From Sycobia sp. Sy_11 (lineage: Eukaryota; Arthropoda; Insecta; Hymenoptera; Epichrysomallidae), in assembly GCA_018907035.1 (NCBI GenBank), contig JACCIC010000167.1:620001-684000 (forward strand): DNA of 64,000 nt. The letters run 5' to 3'. The position numbers and the translations under genes were made by a program. Shown in pieces: positions 44,401 to 52,055 of this stretch; position 1 is the first letter of the stretch, and each line of letters begins with the position of its first letter. Under the pieces are notes generated by a model that searched no databases, was not told the origin of the DNA, and worked only from the letters and a program-made list of their open reading frames with translations.

Positions 44401-45197
44401 CGCAAGAAGAGGCTGCTCTACAACATTGGAAAGAGCGCATGGAGAAATTATCTGATCTCCATCTAAAGGCAGCGGAAAACTCGCAGAAAGCGCAGGCAAA
44501 GCAAGCTCGCTATTATAATGCGAGACGTCGCGACGTGCATTACGCGATTGGCGATCGCGTATGGCGGCGTAATCGCATCCTCTCGTCAGGCATACAGGGC
44601 GTCAGCGCCAAACTGGCCCCAAAATTCGACGGGCCCTTTACCATCACGGAGAAACTCGGCACGAATGTTTATCGACTGGTCGACTCTACGGGAAGAGATG
44701 CTGGTAAGCATCACGTCGCCGACCTGAAGCCCTACCATCGAGATCACGACCCCGAAGATGATAGCAGTTCCGACACGGAAGAGCCTTCGGGCGAAGAGCT
44801 TGACCGCGATGCGTCAAATTGTAATGTCGAGGCGAGCGAGCGAACCCGCATTGTAACACCACTGGTGAGCGTACGGCGCCCCGACGACGCGCCTCATTGT
44901 AATTCCGATACAAGCGTGCGAAGCGATACCCCCGCGGGCAATGCCACGCGATCTAAGACCGATATCGCACCGCGTAGATTAGGGAGGCCGCGTAGGACGC
45001 GAATCGTAACCCGTCGAAGAACCCAAGCGCGAGCCCCTGCGGAGCCCGATAACAGCGGAGCCGCCTGCCATAACGACGTGCACCTGGTGAGGCGAAAAGT
45101 AGGTCGCCCCAGGAAGAGCGGACGCTCAACCCCGCCGCGGGACCAATCACCCCGCCGCACTCAGGCCCAAGCCCGCGCCCGCCAACGGGCCGACTAA
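41436..45197 (+). CDS. pol: Gypsy Pol polyprotein, intact (PR-RT-RNaseH-IN)
   Basis: Open from 41436 in the -1 frame relative to gag; entry is probably by frameshift at 41484-41490, not an own start. Protease at residues about 80-185 has the active-site triplet D94-A95-G96 (LLDAGAA) in place of DTG/DSG. RT about 255-470 with LDLSSAYHQV and YLDD (410-413). RNase H about 550-670 (TDAS, D559; TERECLAVLWA). Integrase: HHCC zinc region about 752-805 (HFGRHKT, YYWPSM, CTVCQQC), catalytic D824, D884 and E919 with 34 residues between the last two, and a GPF motif near 1065. The basic C-terminus has two AT-hook-like GRP cores (1183-1185, 1223-1225). The layout PR-RT-RH-IN defines Ty3/Gypsy. Confidence 0.95.
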   Translation: MAWPHLAQLSRVFGKREKGRVIEVQLAPTLRETSEDQHAAARTQGNDDCPLLSVKEEHHDRDSADSATSVDPDRYSQWWVQVGIGEFRIHALLDAGAARTALGAIGLQIASALGRLVRPFPGSGARLATGKIEPIIGQVALPFAIADVEMELDVIIIPDLENDCLLGADFYRAFNAVIHPRDNTMSIEGAADFVPLQLCTVSVTSAYSLASIGLADIDDSQRRALEELLDRMLPPADQPLGCTHLTDHVIDVGDAKPIKQRYYPVSQKIELEMHAQVRKMLDQGVIRRSTSEWSSPVVMVRKSDGSYRFCVDYRKLNSVSKVSAYPLPYMDVILRKLRNARYISTLDLSSAYHQVPLREESRHLSAFTVPGMGLFEWTRMPYGVAGGPATFQQLSDKLIGPEMEPVAFAYLDDVIIATESFDEHLRWLEHILRRISDAGLTINRQKSKFGLAEVRFLGVLVDRDGFRPDPDKIAPILTYAAPKNLKQLRRFLGLASWYRKFLENFATLAEPLTRLTKKNIKYHWGEEQQQAFEQIRALVASAPVLSRPSFGETFVVQTDASDSGLGAVLTQAVDGVERVLSYASRTMTAAERNYSVTERECLAVLWAVRKFRPYVEGYHFQVITDHSSLRWLHSLSNPTGRLARWDLELQGYDYEVIHRKGTLNCVPDALSRLYEDEPTCEVASLGVTDVQDPWYLRLRKKVVSDPTNLPWWKVVGQRLYYYRPDPAVEDLVDDQDAWKLVVPKEDRRTVLHECHEEPTAGHFGRHKTYDRIARSYYWPSMHKDVTQFVRDCTVCQQCKVQQTAPAGLMGHRTVTRPWEIVAGDVMGPFLRSTRGYEYLLVFMDLFTRWVECIPIRKANAQTIRRELKDRVFLRFGTPEVFLSDNGTEFRNKIIEKFLVERGVEHSTIPPYHAQANPVERVNRTLKTAIIAFIEESHSTWDAHIAELMFAYNTSVQDSIGVSPAFLNTGRHPSAPGTHRRQEEQRAQIAQEEAALQHWKERMEKLSDLHLKAAENSQKAQAKQARYYNARRRDVHYAIGDRVWRRNRILSSGIQGVSAKLAPKFDGPFTITEKLGTNVYRLVDSTGRDAGKHHVADLKPYHRDHDPEDDSSSDTEEPSGEELDRDASNCNVEASERTRIVTPLVSVRRPDDAPHCNSDTSVRSDTPAGNATRSKTDIAPRRLGRPRRTRIVTRRRTQARAPAEPDNSGAACHNDVHLVRRKVGRPRKSGRSTPPRDQSPRRTQAQARARQRAD
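41484..41490 (+). promoter_or_regulatory. Candidate -1 frameshift site between gag and pol
   Basis: GAAAAAG read in gag as G-AAA-AAG. A -1 slip gives GAA-AAA, which enters the pol frame. It lies 6 bases before the gag stop TAA (41497-41499). The gag-pol overlap is 41436-41499, so the shift must happen within it. The heptamer is a weak version of the XXXYYYZ rule. A downstream structure was not tested. Confidence 0.45.
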
Positions 45198-45415
45198 CTT
45201 CGATTATTGACTGGCGCCGTTATTGACGGAGGAACACCGGCGATTGTTACCTCCAAAAACAACTGCGTCTAGGGAAGAGAGTTCTTTACCCGTCCTTCCT
45301 CATCCCAGTGATCCTCAGCGGTAGACCGCAGCCACCCCGTTCCTCATCCTGACACGATGGTCGATCTGAGAGAGAGATGTTGGGTCGAGCTGTCACGCTT
45401 CGGCTACCAGCGTCT
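45198..45415 (+). other. Gypsy 3' untranslated region, no env
   Basis: 218 bp between the pol stop and the polypurine tract. It has no long open frame in sense, so this element lacks an envelope gene. Confidence 0.75.
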
Positions 45416-45427
45416 GGAGGGGGGGCG
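45416..45427 (+). other. Polypurine tract of Gypsy element
   Basis: GGAGGGGGGGCG directly before the TGTGACG start of the 3' LTR; it primes plus-strand synthesis. Confidence 0.85.
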
Positions 45428-46376
45428 TGTGACGAGGAACGCAAGCACTGCGTGCGCCTGCCTTCCCCGTCCCGTTGCTCTCTCTCCAGCTGTAGCATGT
45501 ACATATTTATCTGTATATTTATATGTAGAAATGTTTATATGTTGCAGGCCGACGCACAACCACCGGCGGAGAGGTAAGTGAGAGAGAGAGCGGGGAATGG
45601 GGAGAGACGGCCACGCGCGCGAAGGAGGAGATAGAGAGAAGGCCGCGAGCTTTGAACACGCGTTTTAGCCGGCTTTTCGCTCCACGTGCTTTGTTTTCTT
45701 TGCTGTTACGGTGTCGTCTTGGTCATCGTCTACGGGAACACGCCTCGTGCTCCACGTGTTCCCCCTCGCTACGTACCTCTTCTTCGGGGAGGGTACACTC
45801 CCGAACGCGCGTGTTTGTGCCACGGCATTGTGTGTGCGTGTAGCGCACTCGCACTGAGGACGGGCCCGAGCGGACGCACTTGTCGCCAGACCCCGTCTCC
45901 GCGGAATAACCGCCCCATCCCGGGGTTTCTGGACGGCGACGTCACCGCCGCTCCCGGTGAAGGAAGGTGCTGCTGCCGGACGAGGACACGCTGCGGGATC
46001 ATCGAGCCCCGACTCGCTGTAAGTGGCAGCCCCTTTTTTTTTCTCTCTCTCTCTCTCTTCCCGAACGCCCCGCGCGCCGTCGCCCCGGCGACCCTCGGCC
46101 TGCGTCCCGCACGCCTCATATATAGGCGCTGCGTTGTATTCTTGTTTGCACGGCGTTATTAAACCTTGTTTGAATTTTAATTATTTTTATTTCATTATTT
46201 CGTGTGTGGTCCGTTAGCCGCCCTACCTCACGCGCAATCCTGAACGCGATATTCGCCCCTCGCGAACCGCCCCTCTCCCTTGCCGAAATCCTTCGGGGCT
46301 AAGCCCAGCCGGGCACAGATTTGCAACGGCCGTGCCCGCCGTCCTCGTGCTCGAGGCGGACACGCGCACCGTTACA
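45428..46376 (+). repeat. Gypsy 3' LTR (949 bp)
   Basis: The same sequence as 36938-37885 except an A/C change in GAAGGC[A/C]GCGAG, a C/G change in CCCGGG[C/G]TTTCTGG and one extra T. Ends CCGTTACA, followed by ATATATAT. Confidence 0.96.
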
Positions 46377-46399
46377 ATATATATATTATAAATACTAGG

Positions 46400-46760
46400 T
46401 TCGGGCTAGTTTCCGCGATGCTTATTTAATCCGGCGCTATTTACCGCATGGATACTCGGTGCTAGTTTCCACGTAGGGAAATTAAACGAGATAGGTAGAA
46501 TTTAATCTACGTTAAAACTAAGTTGACTTAATTCTGCTGGTCTTTTGAGGAGCGCCTCGCAACCAGGGTCAAGAATTAAGTGGACAGTAATTTGCTTAAG
46601 ATAAGAGAATGGCTGATCTTTTGAGAACCGCCTCGCAACCAGGATCACGTTCATTTCAGGATAGGTAAAATTATTGACCGTCCGTCTTTTGAGGAGCTCC
46701 TCGCAACAGAGATCAAGCTAATAATTTCGGAAGGATTTTCAGGCAGGAATTTCTGAGCTC
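46400..46760 (+). repeat. Repeat family A (3' part) with three tandem hairpin units
   Basis: GCTATTTACCGCATGG and TTTCCACGTAGGGAAATT match 22420-22470. Then come three units, at about 46537-46572, 46613-46647 and 46683-46716, that share TCTTTTGAG, a [G/C]CCTCGCAAC core and GATCA or GGTCA. Unit 1 folds as CTGGT/ACCAG with an inner GAGG/CCTC. Unit 3 holds the perfect palindrome GAGGAGCTCCTC. A fourth, single unit is at 22511-22546. Confidence 0.7.
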
Positions 46761-47084
46761 CGGATAGTTTATAGCTCCAGAAGAAGTTCAAGTGACACGA
46801 CTTCGGGTCAACCAGTTCACTGGACGAACTCCCCGATTTTGCCTTTTGCAGGCTCTTTTATAATAAAATTATCGGGTATTATCGCCACCGCTCGTCTAAC
46901 ATCGAACGAGCCGCCGATTTATAATAAAAATATTAATAATAACAAGAATTAATATTAATCATAATTTTAATAAGTATTATTATTCTGGCAGCCGGTATAC
47001 TGCGTCTGTTCTTTACATATATCCCAATGTACATATACGTATATATAATTGGTGTTCATAATATTAAAGTATTTATAAATTAAA

Positions 47085-47470
47085 TACAGCGGGTGAATTC
47101 GTTCGGGACACCCGAATACGCTGTATACGCTGGAACGCGCGCGCCAGTGCCGAGACTTGCGAGTTCCTCTACCGCAGTGTTCTCTGCTGGCGCGTGTCGT
47201 ACGTCGACAGAGTACGGTAGTGTGCGTGCGGGCATGTATTAGAGGGGGATAGCTGCCGCCGGCCTAATACACTTGGCGCGATTCTCTTTCGCCGCGCGAG
47301 GTGTATCCCCTCTTACGCACTTTCCTACTCAAACTAACTCTATGCTTCGGTTTTTGGCGGTCACGTCGACTACCTTCTACAGTAGTCGTCACGACCTTTG
47401 CCTGCTTTTCGGTATGTTTACCGCGTATATAATATTAAATTCATTTTCTATTTAATAATATATTATATTA
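47085..47470 (+). repeat. LTR-like repeat family B, copy 2
   Basis: TACCGCAGTGTTCTC, GCGGGCATGTATTAGAGG, CTAATACACTTGGCGCG, CTTTCGCCGCGCGAGG and TATCCCCTC match 26090-26260 in the same order. GC-rich, with hairpin-prone arms (CTACAGTAGTCG). No coding motif; the 60-codon frame at 47273-47455 is not credible. Confidence 0.45.
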
Positions 47471-47874
47471 AACTAAATTTCGGTTGAGCTAATAACTATT
47501 TACACGTGTGCTATAGAAATACATCGTATCTATTCTGTATTTTCGTGGTAACCGTGGAATTTGTATAGCAGTCCTGATAAAATCGCGCAGCTATATTTTT
47601 GGTCGTCGCAGTATTGTACGCAGCGCAAGGCAACTTAATTTCAAATGAAAAATCTCTGCCGTTCACAAATTACACCCGTATTTATAAATGTTGAGAATAT
47701 AAGAAAGTATTTATAAGAAAGTAACCCGTAGAGTCAGTCGATATACGAGTTACTATGTAAATTTTATAGTATAACCTACTTCTTGTACCAATTCATAATT
47801 GTTTAAATATTTCAAACTTGTATCGTAAAGTCCAGTTAAATTACGAAACGAAGATGACTTCAGTAATATTTGTT

Positions 47875-48200
47875 ATCATCAAGATTTTAAATATATATAT
47901 CAATTTTTAACATACATTTCGATATATTGTTTTTTCTAAACTAATTTATCGTCAGTAGATAATTTTATATTATTTATCTTAATTTTTGTGTATTTCACTA
48001 TCTTCTAGTTGATGTAATTTATCACTTCTAAGATCACTATGAGGAATAATTACATATGACTGTGAAGTTTAATTAGGAAAAAATATCATCTACATAAATA
48101 CAATGTATTATAGAGATGAACTTTTAAATGATCAGAATGTCCAATACACTATACTAACATTATTTTATACTTTTATAGAAAGTAATTTAAAGAGATTTCA
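47875..48200 (+). repeat. Duplicated segment D, uninterrupted copy
   Basis: Matches 51955-52055 plus 53030-53268, with a mariner lying between those two parts. Shared blocks: ATCAAGATTT, TTTTTAACATA, TTTCGATATAT, GTCAGTA; then TATCTTCTAGTT, TAAGATCACTATGA, GGGAAAAAATATCA/GGAAAAAATATCA, TAGAGATGA, CTTTTAAATGAT. Similarity is about 80%. Confidence 0.8.
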
Positions 48201-48957
48201 CTTCTTTTTAAATTTACCTGTAATTGAAAAATTTGAATTACCTAAATGGAAATTTACTAAATTCCAGTAATCTTAAATTCAGGATTGAACTTAAATTCAG
48301 GAAAAAATTTCTAAGAATTAAAACATAATTTTCTTAAACCAATAGAATAGGTTACCTTAAAAACGGAAAATCCAGTCAAGTAAATAATTATTTGATTATA
48401 ATTTTCTAATTATTTCAATTTACCTCATCATAATCTGAAAACGAGCATTTTCATTTTTTAGAAAAACTTTTTTTTAAAACAAGCTGATCAAAATTAAAAT
48501 GGAAAACCTGAATTTCTCAAATTTAGTAATTATATACCTGAACACAGTACTTTTGATTCTCAAAAGAAGCTTTACAGAATCAAATTAATATTTTCTAGAA
48601 ATTAGTATTTAATCGTTTTTATACAGTATATATATAGTGCAGAATTAGGCAATACATATATACATAAGTATGTTCTTAATCTAAGAAAACAAAATTTTGA
48701 ATCAGAAGATTATTATATTAAAACAAACAAGTAATGCATCGAATTCAGAAAATCTAATAACTATAATTGAAAATGATCAAAACACTTAAAGTATAGATTG
48801 ATCAAATCTGTGATCACAGACAAGATTTTTCAGATACTATCAAAAGAACAATATTATCGAATTAATTAAATAAAAATTTTCTTAGTTTATGAAATAGATT
48901 TTTCGAAATAATTCAATAATATTATACACTGGAAAAAATTTTAATTTTTTAAACGGA
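48201..48957. other. AT-rich interval, no gene seen
   Basis: No open frame or repeat of note. Confidence 0.55.
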
Positions 48958-49676
48958 TTTAACGGTGCGCGTGTCCGCCTCGAGCACGAGGACGGCGGGC
49001 ACGGCCGTTGCCAATATGTGTGCCCGGCTGGGATTAGCCCCGAATTATCTCGGCGAGGGAGAGGGGCGATTCGCGATGGGCGAAGAATCGCATGCGGGAT
49101 TGAGGGCTAACGAAATAAGAAAGCGAAAGAATTAAAATCAACATTTATATGCGCGAAGGCGCGAGACGTGCAGGCCGAGGGTCACCGAGGCGAGTTAGGG
49201 AAGAGAGAGAGAGAGAGAGAAGAACGGGCTGCCATTTACAGTAAGGTGTGGACGCTCCGTGGAACCCGCTGGCAGCACTTCCTCGTTCGACACCAGCCTT
49301 GGTTCGCCGGGAGAGGCAACTACTCCGCTCGTCAAAAGACCCCGGGATGGGGCGTTTATTCCCCGCAAACGAGAGTCGGGAGTCAAGCTCATCCGCTCGG
49401 GCTCAGCCGCCGTGTACAACGGTAACACGCACGGCAGCGACAAGAAAACGCGCGTTCTGCAGCGTACTCTACGCGAGGAGGACGTACGTGTTGAGAGCAC
49501 GTGGGGAACACCTAGAGCACGAGGCGTGTTCCCGAAAAGCCACAACACAAGCGAATCTAGCACGAGGAAAACAGAGCAAAACAAATAGCACGCGCTTCTC
49601 TCTAAGGCTGTCTTCTCACTGTCAAATTCGCGCGCGCGGCCGTCTCTCCCCACTCCTCGTTCTCTTTCTCTCTCTC

Positions 49677-49725
<49 letters not shown>

Positions 49726-49899
49726 TACCTCTCCGCCGGTGTAGTCGTGCGTCGGCCTGGAACATATATAAGCTTTATATTTACGCATATATATACATTT
49801 ATATTTACAACTATATACATATTTTCAGGGCTACAACAGGAGAGAAAGCATAGGGACGTGGGAAGGCAAGCGTACGCGCTGCTTGCGTTCCCCGTCACA
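48958..49899 (-). repeat. Solo LTR of the 36938-46376 Gypsy family
   Basis: The reverse complement starts TGTGACGGGGAACGCAAGC at 49899 and ends near ACCGTTAAA at 48958; the family end is CCGTTACA. GACACGCGCACCG, GGACGGCGGGCACGGCC, CTCGGCGAGGGAG and GGGGCG match the intact LTR throughout, at about 80-85% by eye. No internal region flanks it. It is much older than the complete copy. Its right (5') side abuts TATATATACATATATA; its left side is not a TA tract. Confidence 0.88.
49664..49722. repeat. (CT)n expansion inside solo LTR
   Basis: About 59 bp of CT. In the intact LTR the matching place holds only a short GTAAGTGAGAGAGAGAG, so the tract grew after insertion. Confidence 0.85.
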
Positions 49900-50135
49900 A
49901 TATATATATACATATATATATATTTTTATATACATCTATATATATAAATATACGTATATATGTAACAGATTTCTTAAACAATTCAATAATATCGAAGTAA
50001 AAAGTACTCTATATATAAAAATCTATATTACTATAAATAATTGACTGTAAATTACATATCATCGCTTATGTAGAAAAAGCTGCTTCAATGTAGCGTCCAC
50101 TTCAAAAAGCTGATATTTTTCCGAACATTTTATAC

Positions 50136-50137
<2 letters not shown>
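49900..50137. other. Interrupted TA-rich interval, no gene
   Basis: Broken TATATA/TACATA runs and AT-rich DNA. Confidence 0.5.

Positions 50138-50188
<51 letters not shown>
50138..50188. repeat. (TA)n microsatellite, left of 60-bp array
   Basis: About 51 bp of TA repeats. Confidence 0.97.
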
Positions 50189-50191
<3 letters not shown>

Positions 50192-50214
50192 TATTAAATA
50201 TGGCTTATATGGGA

Positions 50215-50999
50215 AAAATTGTATTTGCAAGTTCAAGCGGTAGAACAAGATGTCCAAGTATCTCAAGACTACGTTTTCGGAGAGTATCATGTTCGGACTA
50301 TAGAAAATGTCTCGGGACAATTGCTGTAGAGTTTTGTGTTAGAGGTAGAATACAATGTCCAGGTATCCTGGGACGACTCTTACTGAGAGTGTGCGTGTTC
50401 GAATGATAGCATACGAATCTCTTCATGTAATTCATACTGACATACCTGGATATTGCTTCGCACCAACTATACACGACACTTCACGACACTCCCCGTAGAA
50501 GTCGTTCCAAAATATCTGAACATCGTATTCTAACGTCCCAACATGAATCTCCCCATAGAGGTCGTCTCCTCATACCTGAACAGTTTCTTTTACCGTCCGA
50601 ACTCGAAATTCCCCGTAGAAGTCATCCCGTCATACCTGGACATCATCTTCTACCGTCCGAACACGAAATTCCCCGTAGAAGTCGTTCCAAAACACCTGGA
50701 AATCGCATTCTATCATGCGAACACGAAACTCCCCTTATAAGTCGTCCTGTCAAACCTGGACATCGTCTTCTACCGTCCGAACACGAATCTACCAATATAA
50801 GTCGATTTCCAGCTACCTGGGCGTCGTTTTCTACCAAAAAATACAGTATTCTCCGTACAAATCATTTAGGGACTTGGACATCGCATTCTACCATCTGAAC
50901 ACAAAACTACCAACAGACATCGTCTTGAGGCAACGGAATATCGGAATCAACCGCCCGTACACGCCAATACAATATTTCTCAGTAGAAACCGTATTTTCA

Positions 51000-51002
<3 letters not shown>
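50215..51002. repeat. 60-bp tandem repeat array with head-to-head inversion
   Basis: From about 50403 to 51000 there are ten units of 60 bp in plus orientation (near 50401, 50461, 50521, 50581, 50641, 50701, 50761, 50821, 50880, 50940). The core is CGTCCGAACACGAA, then TCCCCGTAGAAGTCGT, then ACCTGGACATCG, then TTCTAC. The middle five are the most alike. To the left, about three units (50239-50300, 50299-50344 shortened, 50345-50405) run in the opposite direction. 60 bp is divisible by three, so both strands stay open over several units and give 20-residue repeats. It lies between two (TA)n tracts. I do not call it a gene. Confidence 0.9.

Positions 51003-51046
<44 letters not shown>
51003..51046. 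repeat. (TA)n microsatellite, right of 60-bp array
   Basis: About 44 bp of TA repeats ending at the MITE. Confidence 0.97.
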
Positions 51047-51052
<6 letters not shown>

Positions 51053-51304
51053 GAACCATTTTAATCTATATACGCGAATTTCTTTGTTCCTATGAGGTGA
51101 GACGAAAAAATGGTTTAGACAAAACTTGTTCATGACAAAGGAGGTCCAATAATGGTGTCTTTGAATTTGACCCTGAAATCCATTTTCAAGGTTATTTGAA
51201 GGTCAAAGTGTTTTTTTTTTTAATGGGAACCCCCGTTTTTGATACTGGATTCCGAAAGCTGGAACGAAGCAATTCGGGTGTATAGATTAAAATGGCCCAC
51301 CCTG
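51047..51304. mobile_element. MITE, 258 bp, mariner-type TA target
   Basis: Left end TAGGGTGAACCATTTTAATC and right end (reverse complement) CAGGGTGGGCCATTTTAATC form imperfect TIRs of about 34 bp with 29 matches. TA lies on both sides. No coding capacity. The size, TIRs and TA duplication fit a non-autonomous Tc1/mariner-type element. No autonomous parent with these ends is in the window. Confidence 0.8.
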
Positions 51305-51694
51305 TATATTTCGTATATTTCCGTTTTTTTCAATTAAACACCGTAAATATTTTCGTAGTCGTGTTCACGGAAATTCAAGCCAAATGTTGGTAGGCGAATA
51401 GCATATTTTTTAAGCACACGATGAATATTGCCCTTTCATGCAGAAGTGATTATATTTTATATATAATATATACATATATCTAATAATTTCATATAATATA
51501 TACAGTTTCGAGGTTATTGGTAAAGAACCCTATTTTGCCATCATTTCTTTTGTTCAAACTAAAAGACACATAGTTCTTGTCACAATTTTGTAGTTAATAT
51601 AATGTATACAAATAAAAATATAATTTCTCATCACAAACTATATTCAGTATGATTTGGTATAGAAAACCATTTTATAAGAGACGTAGAAAGAAAG

Positions 51695-51698
<4 letters not shown>
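51305..51698. other. AT-rich interval, no gene seen
   Basis: No signal recognised. Confidence 0.5.

Positions 51699-51745
<47 letters not shown>
51699..51745. repeat. (GA)n microsatellite
   Basis: About 47 bp of GA repeats. Confidence 0.97.
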
Positions 51746-51748
<3 letters not shown>

Positions 51749-52055
51749 AAAGAGAAAGTAAAATGATTTTAAGTAAAAAAACATAGCCTATGTCCTTCCG
51801 AAGATAACATAGAATCTACATGTCAATTTTCAGAACAATCGGTTCAGTAGTGTTTTGGTTATCGTGTACAAACCAAAACACGTTTTGCCTTTATAAATTA
51901 GTATGATATGGTAAAATATGACATGATATGATATAATATGATATGATATATATATATCATCAAGATTTCTAAACATATATCCATTTTTAACATATATTTC
52001 GATATATAGTTTTTTCTAAAACACTTTGTTGTCAGTAAATAAATTTACATTATTA

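Larger units (their letters stand above)
36938..46376 (+). mobile_element. Complete Ty3/Gypsy LTR retrotransposon, 9.4 kb
   Basis: 5' LTR 36938-37885, primer binding site from 37886, a long leader with an A/T-tract array, intact gag (39535-41499), intact pol in the -1 frame (to 45197), a polypurine tract and 3' LTR 45428-46376. No env-like frame: only 230 bp separate pol from the 3' LTR. The flanks are (TA)n, so the probable 4-bp duplication ATAT (36934-36937 and 46377-46380) cannot be told apart from the tract. It is the youngest and most complete element in the window. Confidence 0.97.

Noticed and set aside
39853..45160. Antisense open frames over gag and pol
   Set aside because: Shadows of a GC-rich, codon-biased sense gene; no domain content.
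45198..45427. Envelope gene of the intact Gypsy
   Set aside because: Only 230 bp between pol and the LTR, no signal peptide or membrane segment.
50215..51002. CRISPR-like array
   Set aside because: Units are contiguous with no unique spacers, the period is carried by the whole unit, the orientation flips, and this is animal nuclear DNA.
50543..51095. Protein gene made of 20-residue repeats
   Set aside because: Open frames break within a few units, both strands are equally open, there is no start context or splice structure, and one end runs into (TA)n. Kept only as a finding.
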